A DNA stretch of 64,000 bases, taken from CAWKOH01 sp963851245. Lineage in GTDB: Bacteria; Actinomycetota; Acidimicrobiia; Acidimicrobiales; Palsa-688. Shown here piece after piece: positions 17,689-25,627 of this stretch (its first letter is position 1; every line of letters starts with the position of its first letter). Made by a program: the position numbers and the translations under genes. The notes beneath the pieces were generated by a model. It did no database searches, was not told where the DNA came from, and saw only the letters and a program-made list of their open reading frames with translations. The stretch covers positions 186,001-250,000 of the forward strand of contig CAWKOH010000007.1 of the NCBI GenBank assembly GCA_963851245.1. The letters are read 5' to 3'.

Positions 17689-18169
17689 CCCCCGGCTGGC
17701 GCCCGAATCCGGCGCCGACTCCGCGGAGGAGCAGGAGCAGCTGCTGGGTATCGGCGCCGCCGCCCTCCGGGCCGGGGTGTCCGAGAGGGCGCTGCGCTAC
17801 TACCAGGAGCTCGGACTCCTCACGCCTTCGGGATGCACCCCGGGTGGCATGCGGCGTTACTCCGACGCCGACCTGGCCCGGGTGGCCCGTATAAGGGAGC
17901 TGCAGACCCTCCTCGGCCTGAACCTTGATGAAATCGCGGCGGTGCTCCACAACGAGGACCGGTCCACGGAGCTCAAGGCCGTCTTCCTGGACGAAAAGAC
18001 CAGCGCCAAAGAACGCCGGGACATAGCTACGGAGAGTCTTGCCATGGTGCTGGAGTTGCGGGCCACCGTGGAGGCGAAGCAGGTCGCCCTGACCGCTTTC
18101 CTGGAGGATCTCGATGCTCGTCTGGCCCGCATCCGGGCCGTCCTCGACGAGCAGGATCCTGGCGCCTGA
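17666..18169 (+). CDS. MerR-family transcriptional regulator
   Basis: 167 residues from ATG at 17666 with AAAGGG 8 bases upstream. The N-terminal winged helix is GIGAAALRAGVSERALRYYQ, then ELGLLTPSG and GGMRRYSDADLARVARI. A long dimerisation helix follows (residues 95-160) with no obvious metal-binding cysteines. Its ligand is therefore probably an organic compound. It overlaps the end of the MFS exporter by 23 bases, so the two are co-translated. The palindrome upstream of the exporter is its likely binding site. Confidence 0.88.
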   Translation: MPASGTADPRLAPESGADSAEEQEQLLGIGAAALRAGVSERALRYYQELGLLTPSGCTPGGMRRYSDADLARVARIRELQTLLGLNLDEIAAVLHNEDRSTELKAVFLDEKTSAKERRDIATESLAMVLELRATVEAKQVALTAFLEDLDARLARIRAVLDEQDPGA

Positions 18170-18270
18170 CGCTAATTTCGGCCCTCGGCCGTTTATCTTT
18201 TAGGAATGGGTCGAGCCGCGCAGAAGCAGATCAACCCCTGGCCTGGCTGCACCGGGTCGCCGGCGCACCC

Positions 18271-19968
18271 GTGACTGAGGTATCCGGGACCCGTTCCCGA
18301 AGCACGAGGGATAGCCTGGCCGGCCTCCGCCGCCTCGGTAAGGAGTTGCGACGGCCGCAGCCTGTCGCCTCATCCGGCGAGCCCGACCCGTCGGGCCAGC
18401 CGGGCCCGAGCCGGCCGCGTCGGGGTGTGCACCGCCGTTACCGGAACTTCAGGCGGTGGCCACGACGGACGTTGATCGCCGTCAATGTCGCCACCGTGCT
18501 GGCCCTGCTGGGGGCGGGCGGAGCTTACGGGTACGTCCAGTGGCGGCTGGGCCAGATCAAGCACATCAGCGTCTTCGGCCTTCACACAGAGGGAAAGAGC
18601 AGCCAGAGCGCGAGCACGGGTTCGTCCGCACCGCCTTTCACCATGCTCGTGATCGGGTCTGACACCCGCAACCTGGGGGCCGGCGGGTCGGGTGCGTTCG
18701 GTAGCAACACCAGCGTTGAGGGCCAGCGTTCCGACAGCATCATCCTGGTGCGGGTCGTGCCGAAGACCCGATCACTCGCCCTGATGTCCATTCCGAGGGA
18801 CACCCTGGTATCGATTCCGGGATACGGGACGACGCGGATCAACACCGCCTTCAATGCAGGCACGCCTTCTCTGCTGGTGACCGTGCTCGATCAGGACTTC
18901 GGGATACAGGTCAACCACGTGGCCGTGTTCAATTTTGACACCTTCCGCGCTCTGGCCGATGCGGTCGGTGGGGTGGAGCAGTACTTCCCCACGCCCGCCC
19001 GGGACATAAATGCCACGCTTAACATCCCCCAGGCCGGTTGCGTGAATCTCAGCGGCGACGAGGCCCTGGCCTTCGTACGCTCCCGGGAGTACGAGTACTA
19101 CCTGAACGGGGAATGGCACTACCAGCTGTACCCCGAGAGCGATCTGGCTCGTATCCAGCGCCAGCAGGCCTTTTTCAAGTCTCTGGCCAGGAAGGCCAAG
19201 AGGGTGGCTCCGACCAACCCGATTGCTCTAAACGGCATCATCGCAGGCATCACAAAGAACCTCACGCTCGACAACTCCTTCAGCAATTCCGAGCTGCTGT
19301 CGCTCGCCCAGGACTTTCGGTCGGCCAACCTGACGACCATCCCGTCGTACACCTATCCGACCGTTAACTCGACTGCGGTTCCGGGCGCGCTTGATCCTCA
19401 GACCCAGCAGGGACAGGCGGTCATTCAGCAGTGGCTCGCCGTCGGCCAGCCCGCGCCGAAGGTGTCCAGCCCGCAAGCCCCCGCCGCCAAGCCAGTGATA
19501 ACCGTGAACCCGTCGTCAGTGAGTATTCAGATTGAAAATGGGAGCGGAGTTGGTGGGCAGGCGGCTCAGGCCGGTCAGGATCTCGCCAGCGTGGGCTACA
19601 AGACCACCGTCTCGGGCGACGCTCCCAACTTCGGGCTAGCCACCACCGAGATCGAGTACGCGCCAGATTCGGTCGCGGCGGCCAAGCAGGTGCAGAGCCA
19701 GCTGGCCGGAGGGGCCACCCTGGTCGAAGACCGTGCTCTCACGCCTACCCCGTACAACCTCATGGTGATCACGGGGAGCAGCTACAACGGCGTGGTCGGG
19801 TCGACCGTCCCTAGGTCCAACAGCACTACCACCAGCACGACAACGGCCGTCAGCCCGGCCTATGGAGGGACTCAGACGGTCAACCCGGACTCTTCGTCGG
19901 TCTACAACGGCGTCTACATCCCACCAGGGCTGGAGCCGGGTCAGATCCCCCAGACCTGCGGCGAGTAG
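18271..19968 (+). CDS. LytR-CpsA-Psr family cell-wall glycopolymer ligase with LytR_C domain
   Basis: 565 residues. An Arg/Pro-rich cytoplasmic N terminus (1-65) precedes one membrane helix (LIAVNVATVLALLGAGGAYG). The LCP domain follows with TMLVIGSDTR, QRSDSIILVRV, LALMSIPRDTLV and INTAFNAG. The Arg and Asp residues of these motifs bind the pyrophosphate of polyprenyl-linked substrates. A C-terminal LytR_C domain (ITVNPSSVSIQIENGSGVGG onward) and a Ser/Thr-rich tail end it. Enzymes of this family attach glycopolymers such as arabinogalactan or teichoic acid to peptidoglycan outside the membrane. Start is GTG at 18271. Confidence 0.88.
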   Translation: MTEVSGTRSRSTRDSLAGLRRLGKELRRPQPVASSGEPDPSGQPGPSRPRRGVHRRYRNFRRWPRRTLIAVNVATVLALLGAGGAYGYVQWRLGQIKHISVFGLHTEGKSSQSASTGSSAPPFTMLVIGSDTRNLGAGGSGAFGSNTSVEGQRSDSIILVRVVPKTRSLALMSIPRDTLVSIPGYGTTRINTAFNAGTPSLLVTVLDQDFGIQVNHVAVFNFDTFRALADAVGGVEQYFPTPARDINATLNIPQAGCVNLSGDEALAFVRSREYEYYLNGEWHYQLYPESDLARIQRQQAFFKSLARKAKRVAPTNPIALNGIIAGITKNLTLDNSFSNSELLSLAQDFRSANLTTIPSYTYPTVNSTAVPGALDPQTQQGQAVIQQWLAVGQPAPKVSSPQAPAAKPVITVNPSSVSIQIENGSGVGGQAAQAGQDLASVGYKTTVSGDAPNFGLATTEIEYAPDSVAAAKQVQSQLAGGATLVEDRALTPTPYNLMVITGSSYNGVVGSTVPRSNSTTTSTTTAVSPAYGGTQTVNPDSSSVYNGVYIPPGLEPGQIPQTCGE

Positions 19969-20132
19969 TCCTCGGATCAACCGGCTGCTTCAGGGGTCCT
20001 CACTGGCCTCGGCTCAGCCCGCGCCGGCTGCGCCGATCCCGGACAGGCCCGGCACCGACGATAAGCATGTCGAAATGGTCAGCGGTCATCGCACCCCCTC
20101 CATACACTGCGACCTTACGTTCTAAACTCTCT

Positions 20133-20161
20133 GTTGACTTAATCAACGGTTAGTCGATAAT
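20133..20161 (+). promoter_or_regulatory. SDR-TetR promoter with overlapping operator
   Basis: TTGACT (20134-20139) and GATAAT (20156-20161) form a -35/-10 pair with 16 bases between. The inverted repeat GTTGA-N5-TCAAC (20133-20147) overlaps the -35 box, a typical repressor position. The TetR gene is second in the operon, so autoregulation is likely. Confidence 0.6.
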
Positions 20162-20197
20162 CTTCAACCGGTCCGGGCGGAGGAGGGGAGAGGCGCC

Positions 20198-21022
20198 ATG
20201 GAGTATCGAGGGAGCGCTGCCGTGGTCACCGGTGCAGGGTCGGGCCTTGGAAGGGCGCTGGCCCTGGAACTGGCGGCGCGAGGGGCGCATCTGGCGCTGT
20301 CCGATGTCGACGGCACCGCTCTTGAGCAGACGGTTCGGCGATGCCAGCCCGCCGGCGGGAAGGTCCGGGCTTTCGAGCTCGACGTGTCCGATCGCCGGGC
20401 CGTCTTGGCCCATGCCGAGGAGGTCGAGGCGGCCTTCGGAGCCGTGAACCTCCTGATCAACAACGCCGGCGTCGCCGTGGTTGGCAGCGTGGAGGACACC
20501 AGCTTCGACGATCTCGATTGGTTGCTCGGTATCAACCTGATGGGCGTGATCAACGGCAGCAAGGCCTTCCTCCCCGGCCTGATCCGGTCAGGCGACGGCC
20601 ATCTGGTGAACGTCTCCAGCGTCTTCGGGCTCGTCGCCCCCGCCTACCAGAGCGCCTACTGCACGGCCAAGTTCGCGGTGCGCGGCTTCACCGAATCGCT
20701 GCGACAGGAGATGCTGATCAGCGGTCATCCGGTGCGCGTGCACTGCGTCCATCCGGGCGGTGTCAAGACCAACATCGCCCGCCGGGCCCGCTATGCCGGG
20801 GGCCCGAATCCTCTCGGTCCGGATCCGGCCCAGCGCTTTGACCGGGTGGCGCGGACCAGCCCAGGCGCCGCAGCCCGAAAGATTCTCGCCGGCGTGGACC
20901 GCGATTCTCCCCGAATCCTGGTCGGGACCGACGCCTACCTCATAGCTGCTATCCCGCGTCTGCTGGGAGCCCGCTACATGGGCTTGTTCGTGCGCGCCGG
21001 CCGAAGGGCGATGCGGAGTTGA
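20198..21022 (+). CDS. Short-chain dehydrogenase/reductase
   Basis: 274 residues of the classical SDR family. The cofactor loop is TGAGSGLGRALALELAARG, the structural motif is NNAGVAV, and the catalytic residues are Ser in VNVSSVFG and Tyr/Lys in YQSAYCTAKFAV. The Asp after the second strand (LSDVDG) favours NAD(H). A C-terminal tail with a hydrophobic segment is present. The ATG at 20198 follows GGAGAGG. It is co-transcribed with the TetR regulator that follows, overlapping it by 4 bases. Substrate unknown. Confidence 0.88.
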   Translation: MEYRGSAAVVTGAGSGLGRALALELAARGAHLALSDVDGTALEQTVRRCQPAGGKVRAFELDVSDRRAVLAHAEEVEAAFGAVNLLINNAGVAVVGSVEDTSFDDLDWLLGINLMGVINGSKAFLPGLIRSGDGHLVNVSSVFGLVAPAYQSAYCTAKFAVRGFTESLRQEMLISGHPVRVHCVHPGGVKTNIARRARYAGGPNPLGPDPAQRFDRVARTSPGAAARKILAGVDRDSPRILVGTDAYLIAAIPRLLGARYMGLFVRAGRRAMRS

Positions 21023-21669
21023 CCGGCCCCCCGTTGTCGTCACGAGGCCGCCGGCCCCGGAGACCGTCAGGAGATGACAGGGAGCGAGCCATTCTGAACA
21101 CGGCCGAGGGCCTGCTGGCCGAGCGGTCGCTGCAGGAGATATCCGTCGACGATCTGGCCCGGGGCGCCGGCATCTCCCGGCCGACGTTCTACTTCTATTT
21201 TCCGTCGAAGGAGGCTGTGGTGCTCAGCCTTCTTGACCGGATGGCGCTGGAGGCTCGATCGGCCCGCGATGGCGCGCTCGAACGGGCTGCCGGCGACGCC
21301 CAGGAGATGTCGCGGCAGGAGTTGGGGGCCATACACGACGCCTTCCGGTCCCACCTGGCGTTGAGTAGGACGGCGACCCGTCTGTGCGCCGACAACGCTG
21401 AGGTCCGCAAGCTCTGGTTGGGCCTGATGGACGGGTTCGTGGACGACACCGCCGCTGCCATCGAGTCCGAACGTGCTCACGGTGCCGCGCTTCCTGGACC
21501 CCCGGCGCGTGACCTCGCCATTGCTCTCAACTCGATGGCCGAGCGAACCGTCCTTGCCTCCCTCTCGAGATGGGATCCGGCGATCGGCGAGGAGCAGGTG
21601 CTCGACTGCGTCCTCTCGATCTGGAGCCGGGCGATCTACGGCGACGACCGCCTCGTGGTGGACGCCTAG
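21019..21669 (+). CDS. TetR-family transcriptional regulator
   Basis: 216 residues. The N-terminal helix-turn-helix reads ILNTAEGLLAERSLQEISVD then LARGAGISRPTFYFYFPSKE, the clear TetR signature, in residues 20-60. The C-terminal ligand-binding domain is all alpha and variable. The only in-frame start next to a ribosome-binding site is TTG at 21019, which overlaps the stop of the SDR gene. It probably represses its own operon through the inverted repeat upstream of the SDR gene. Confidence 0.85.
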   Translation: MTGPPLSSRGRRPRRPSGDDRERAILNTAEGLLAERSLQEISVDDLARGAGISRPTFYFYFPSKEAVVLSLLDRMALEARSARDGALERAAGDAQEMSRQELGAIHDAFRSHLALSRTATRLCADNAEVRKLWLGLMDGFVDDTAAAIESERAHGAALPGPPARDLAIALNSMAERTVLASLSRWDPAIGEEQVLDCVLSIWSRAIYGDDRLVVDA

Positions 21670-21745
21670 GGCGCGCAGACGTGGGAGAAGGCCCAGGGCC
21701 GGCAGATGTGGAGAACGCCTGGGGCGGCACACATCGAGAGCGACT

Positions 21746-21810
21746 CCGCCGGCCCCGGCCTCCGCCGGCCCCGGCCCCGGCCTCCGCCGGCCCCGGCCCC
21801 GGCCCCGCCT
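21746..21810. repeat. GC-only short tandem repeat
   Basis: A 65-base run made of GGCCCC and GGCCTCCGCC units (nearly all G and C) between the TetR gene and the RsbW-like gene. It is simple-sequence DNA prone to slippage and to assembly error. It has no spacers of the kind seen in CRISPR arrays. Confidence 0.75.
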
Positions 21811-21918
21811 CGCCTTCAGATCAGGCCCATCCAGGCCGATGACTCAAAGGGCACATCCCCTGTATGGCCTGCCGCCCTGGTAGCGCGCGCTTTATTCTTG
21901 AATTCGGGTACAAATCTC

Positions 21919-22900
21919 GTGGTGGACGTCCCTGACCCGCTGAACTCCTTTACCGCCCAGTTCCCGGCGGAGCTGGAGAGCGTGGTCGCGGCCCGGCACA
22001 TGGTCGAGGCCGCGGCCCGGTCGTGGGAGATAGACGACACCGTCCGCAGCGACGGCGCCCTCACCGTCTCCGAGTTGACGACCAATGCCGTGCTGCACGC
22101 CGGCAGCTCCCTGTCGGTGTGTGTCCGCCGTCTGGGCAAGGGGCTGCGGATCGAAGTCAGCGACGCCAACGACCACTTGCCAGTGGTGGACGCCGAACGG
22201 CCGGAGGAGCTGCTGGCCAACCGGTCGATGACGGGTCGCGGTTTGGCCATGGTCGCGGCCACCGCCGATCGGTGGGGTGCTGATCCCCTCCCGGGAGGGG
22301 GCAAGGTCACGTGGGCCGAGCTGGGAACCGGGAGGCGGCTGGTGGCGTCGGAGCCCCCGCCGGCCTTTCCGCCCGACCCGAAACTGCTGAAGCTCCCTCT
22401 CACGGCGCGCGCCGCCGGAGTGACATCGGCGGTGGCGGTCACCGGGGGCGGCCGCAAGGTGCAGCTCATCGGTGTGCCCGTTCAGCTGGTGGTCGAATCG
22501 GCTCGCCACTTCGCCGACCTGGAGAGGGAGATCCGGGTCATGGCCATGGATCGCAACGGACCGGAAGAGCTGAAGGGCGTCTTCGCCGTCGGCCGCCAGA
22601 TCTCGGCCCGGGTCGATCCTTGGCGGCGCGCCGACCGTGGGTTGGTTGCGGCCGCCGCTGCTCGCGGCGATGAGCGCCTCGACTATGAGTTCGAGGTGCC
22701 CTCTGGACGCGGCAGACCTGGTCGAGCGGGTGACGAGCCTGGTGCAGCGACTCCGGTCTTCGCTTTTCCGGCGGCACTTCCTCACCGGGCTTCCCAGCGC
22801 CGAGGTGCTCGCCTACCAGTCGTGGTACCGGGACGAGGTTCTGGCCCAACTGGCCGGCCGGGCGCCTAAGCCCTGCCCGCTGGCCGTGCCCGGGGTCTGA
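21919..22900 (+). CDS. RsbW-like HATPase (anti-sigma kinase fold) with C-terminal extension; frame break
   Basis: The N-terminal 130 residues are a GHKL ATPase of the RsbW type: N box LTVSELTTNAVLHAG, G1 motif RIEVSDANDHLP and G2 motif TGRGLAMVAATADRWG. Proteins of this type bind or phosphorylate anti-anti-sigma factors, or act in other signalling. A second region of about 190 residues follows and is not recognised. At about 22689 the frame shifts: the original frame yields Pro/Arg-rich text, while the next frame gives VPLDAADLVERVTSLVQR and a sensible ending at 22900. One extra base in CCC explains this. The start is uncertain: GTG at 21919 or 21922, or TTG at 21898. Confidence 0.7.
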
Positions 22901-22904
22901 AAAC

Positions 22905-23366
22905 CTACGAGGCGGCCGTTTGAGCCTTGAGGGCGGCCAGCGCCTTGTCGGCGTGGACGTCCATGTTCAGCTCGGAGCCGACGATCTCCTTGATCACGCC
23001 GTCCGGTCCGATGACGAAGGTGGTGCGCTTGTTGGGGATGATGCCCGGTCCCCTGCGCACCCCGTAAGCCCGGGCTACTGACTTGTCGGGATCAGAGAGG
23101 AGCGGGAAGTCAAAGTTGTACTTGCTGGCGAATCGCTGCTGCTTTTCGACCTTGTCGGCAGAGATACCGACTCGTTGGGCGCCGAGCTCGGTGAACTCGG
23201 CGCTCAGATCCCGGAAGTGGCAGCTCTCCTTGGTGCAGCCGGGGGTCATCGCGGCCGGATAGAAGTACAGGACCACCGGCCCGCTGGCCAGCATGTCGGC
23301 GAGCTTGCGGGGCGTTCCGGTTTCGTCCTCGAGTTCGAAATCGGGGGCACGGTCTCCAATGTTCAT
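22905..23366 (-). CDS. bcp: Thioredoxin-dependent peroxiredoxin (Bcp/PrxQ)
   Basis: 153 residues starting MNIGDRAPDFELEDETG. The peroxidatic cysteine is in FYPAAMTPGCTKESCHFRD, with the resolving cysteine five residues later, the PrxQ arrangement. It reduces peroxides and organic hydroperoxides in the cytoplasm using thioredoxin. The downstream segment SDPDKSVARAYGV and the C-terminal helix match the family and the length is normal. It follows a GNAT gene by 38 bases on the same strand. Confidence 0.93.
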   Translation of the reverse strand: MNIGDRAPDFELEDETGTPRKLADMLASGPVVLYFYPAAMTPGCTKESCHFRDLSAEFTELGAQRVGISADKVEKQQRFASKYNFDFPLLSDPDKSVARAYGVRRGPGIIPNKRTTFVIGPDGVIKEIVGSELNMDVHADKALAALKAQTAAS

Positions 23367-23404
23367 GCCAGGACCGTACCGCGTAGCAGCAGTCCCGAGC
23401 CGTT

Positions 23405-23902
23405 CTAGCTCCTGTCGATCAACAGCTCCATCAGGACCACGTCGAGCCAGCGGCCGAACTTCCGGCCCACCTCTTTCTCGACCCCGACCACCTCGAAGCC
23501 GCACGCCTTGTGCAGGCCGATGGACGCCTCGTGGCCGCCGACGATCCGGGCCAGCACGGCATGGAAGCCGTGCGACTCCGCCAAGCGCAGCAATTCGCTG
23601 AGAAGGCCCTTGCCCACCCCCAGGCCCTGGAACGCCGGGTCGACGTACACCGAGTCCTCCACGGAGGTGCGGTAGGCAGGTCGGGGGCGCCACGGGGACA
23701 GGGAACCGAAGCCGCACACCTGCCCCTTGTCGGAGACGGCCACCACCGCCGGGTGAGCCCCGCTGTGCTCGTCCATCCAGGCAACCTGATCCTCCGGCGT
23801 GCGCGCCACCAGGTCGAACGTCACCGTCGAGCCGAGAACCTCTCGGTTATATATGGCGCGGATCGCCTCGGAGTCATCATCCCGGGCCAGGCGGTAGATC
23901 AT
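23405..23902 (-). CDS. GNAT-family N-acetyltransferase (phosphinothricin-acetyltransferase-like)
   Basis: 165 residues starting MIYRLARDDDSEAIRAIYN. The acetyl-CoA site is VDPAFQGLGVGKGLLSELLR near residue 95, with HKACGFEVVGVEKEVGRKFGRW at the C terminus, a pattern of the PAT/Bar group. The true substrate may be an amino acid or an amine. The start is ATG at 23902; an in-frame extension to 23944 exists. It is in a minus-strand pair with bcp. Confidence 0.83.
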   Translation of the reverse strand: MIYRLARDDDSEAIRAIYNREVLGSTVTFDLVARTPEDQVAWMDEHSGAHPAVVAVSDKGQVCGFGSLSPWRPRPAYRTSVEDSVYVDPAFQGLGVGKGLLSELLRLAESHGFHAVLARIVGGHEASIGLHKACGFEVVGVEKEVGRKFGRWLDVVLMELLIDRS

Positions 23903-24038
23903 GGGCAGGGGAGCGTACCTGGACGGGGCCACCCTGACGAGCACGCTCCTGGCTCCTCGCCGGCCCTACGGGTAGCATGGAGCGGCTACTCCTCCACCGG
24001 CGCGTCCGCCGGGATGCAGCAATCCAAGATCAGTACAG

Positions 24039-24111
24039 GCCCCCTTAGCTCAGTCGGCAGAGCACAGCCATGGTAAGGCTGGTGTCGTCGGTTCGATTCC
24101 GACAGGGGGCT
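24039..24111 (+). tRNA. tRNA-Thr (GGT)
   Basis: A full cloverleaf: acceptor GCCCCCT pairs with AGGGGGC, the anticodon stem is CAGCC/GGCTG, the loop ATGGTAA gives anticodon GGT, and the T-arm has GGTTCGATTCC. No encoded CCA. Confidence 0.95.
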
Positions 24112-24112
24112 C

Positions 24113-24189
24113 GGCGGCGTAGCTCAGTTGGTCAGAGCACTCGGCTCATAATCGAGTTGTCGTCGGTTCAAGTCCGACCGCCGCTACCA
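24113..24189 (+). tRNA. tRNA-Met (CAT), elongator type
   Basis: Acceptor GGCGGCG pairs with CGCCGCT (G1-U72 wobble), the anticodon stem is CTCGG/TCGAG and the loop CTCATAA gives CAT. Encoded CCA at 24187-24189. It lacks the three G-C pairs of the initiator anticodon stem. It could be a tRNA-Ile(CAT) substrate, which sequence alone does not decide. Confidence 0.92.
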
Positions 24190-24265
24190 AAGCTGCCAAA
24201 CTGGTAGCTGTCCCCGACGCAAGTAGACCCAGAGACGCAAGTAGATCAGAGAGGTCCCAGAGGCC

Positions 24266-24430
24266 GTGCCAAAGAACGAGAAGAGGGTCAAGGTCACCCT
24301 CGCCTGTGATGTTTGCAAGCGCCGCAACTACATCACCATGAAGAACAAGCAGAACGATCGCGAGCGGATCGAGATGAAGAAGTACTGCCGCTGGGATCGC
24401 CAGCACACCCTCCACAAGGAGACGAGGTAG
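24266..24430 (+). CDS. rpmG: 50S ribosomal protein L33
   Basis: 54 residues, read directly from the sequence, starting at GTG 24266: MPKNEKRVKVTLACDVCKRR, then NYITMKNKQNDRERIEMKK and YCRWDRQHTLHKETR. The first zinc pair CDVC is present; the second is degenerate (CRWD in place of CxxC). It sits just after two tRNA genes and before a sigma factor. In other actinobacteria rpmG also lies close upstream of secE-nusG, here displaced by three genes. Confidence 0.93.
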   Translation: MPKNEKRVKVTLACDVCKRRNYITMKNKQNDRERIEMKKYCRWDRQHTLHKETR

Positions 24431-25554
24431 TCACGAGCCGGGCGGCGGCCGTCCAGGCCGGCGAAGACGTCTCGGCCGCCGGGCTCGAGGCGGTAGACCC
24501 TGAGGGATCCGGCGACCGGGCCCCCGGCCGCCGCTCACGGCGTGTTCGCCCCGCGGTCGCCGAACCGTCCTCGGGCGCCGCGGTCATAGCTCTGCCCCCG
24601 TCCGATCTGAAGCGCCTGGTCGACGCGGCGAGGAAAGGTGACCGGTCTGCGTTCGATGACCTGGTTCGGGCCACGTATACCGGGACCTACACACTGGCTT
24701 TCCGGTTGACCGGGAACGAGGACGACGCCCGCGACGTGGTTCAGGACGCTTATTTGCGCGCCTACCGAGGGTTGCGCCGGTTCCGCGGCGACTCCCAGTT
24801 CACGACCTGGCTCTACCGGATCACCGCCAACTGTTCATTCAACCTGCTGGCCAAGCGGGCCCGCAATCGCACCGAAGTGCTGCCGGAGGAGGAGACGGTC
24901 GTGGACAGCCGGCCTGACCACGACCCCGAGCAGCGCATGGCCGGTGAGGACGAGAGGGCTCGGGTGGCGGGTGCCCTGGCCACTCTTCCCTGGCGCCTGC
25001 GCCAGGTGATCGTGTTGCGTGACATTTACGACCTTCCACACGGGTGGATCGCCAGTGAGCTTGGGATCAGCGAGGCGGCCGCCAAGGTCCGCCTCCACCG
25101 GGCGCGGCGGCGGCTGAGGGAGCTGCTGGCCGCGGACTTCGAGGAGCGGGACCGTGCCGCGCTAGCTGACATCGTGCGGTTGCGCACTGGTGAGTGCCGC
25201 ACCGTCGCGGAGACCATCCCTCAGATCGCGGCGGAGGACGCCGGCGTCGACCCGAGGGCTTGCGCCCATGTGACCGAGTGCATCCGCTGTCAGGCTGAAG
25301 TGGCTGCCTACCGCCGGCTGTTGCGCCATCTGAGGTCCATGCGCCAAGAAGGTGTGGTCCCTCCAGCCGGAAGCCTGTCCGCCATCCTGGCGGCCATAGA
25401 AGTTGCCGCCGCCGAGCAGAGTGTCCATTCGACCACCTGGGCTGTCCGGGCTGCCTATGTCGGGGGCATCACCGTGGCAACTGCGGCCGCGGGAGCCGCT
25501 GGAGTGATGGTGTGGATGAGCCGCCGGCGCACGGGCTGGGCCCAGACCGGCTGA
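24313..25554 (+). CDS. ECF sigma factor fused to a ZAS-like zinc domain and a membrane helix
   Basis: The sigma part contains region 2 (FDDLVRATYTGTYTLAFRLT, DDARDVVQDAYLRAYRGLRR, FTTWLYRITANCSFN) and region 4 (LPWRLRQVIVLRDIYDLPH, ASELGISEAAAKVRLHRAR). It is followed by a linker and a zinc anti-sigma signature HVTECIRC (HxxxCxxC), then a hydrophobic segment (YVGGITVATAAAGAAGVMVW) next to SRRR, so the C terminus is membrane-anchored. The start is not settled: the only ATG/GTG/TTG codon in frame before the sigma domain is TTG at 24313, inside rpmG. The protein may really start near 24430-24600 at an unusual codon. The fusion puts inhibitor and sigma factor on one chain. Confidence 0.8.
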   Translation: MQAPQLHHHEEQAERSRADRDEEVLPLGSPAHPPQGDEVVTSRAAAVQAGEDVSAAGLEAVDPEGSGDRAPGRRSRRVRPAVAEPSSGAAVIALPPSDLKRLVDAARKGDRSAFDDLVRATYTGTYTLAFRLTGNEDDARDVVQDAYLRAYRGLRRFRGDSQFTTWLYRITANCSFNLLAKRARNRTEVLPEEETVVDSRPDHDPEQRMAGEDERARVAGALATLPWRLRQVIVLRDIYDLPHGWIASELGISEAAAKVRLHRARRRLRELLAADFEERDRAALADIVRLRTGECRTVAETIPQIAAEDAGVDPRACAHVTECIRCQAEVAAYRRLLRHLRSMRQEGVVPPAGSLSAILAAIEVAAAEQSVHSTTWAVRAAYVGGITVATAAAGAAGVMVWMSRRRTGWAQTG

Positions 25555-25627
25555 CTGGTTCTTAAGTTGCACAAGGGGCCGCCGGGGCGCCTGAGCGTCA
25601 TCCCGATTCGTCCCTCCTGGTGCGAGA

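Noticed and set aside
21746..21810. Possible CRISPR array
   Set aside because: Units are short and G/C-only with no unique spacers; no cas gene in the window.
24113..24189. tRNA-Met as initiator tRNA
   Set aside because: It lacks the C1-A72 mismatch and the three G-C pairs in the anticodon stem.
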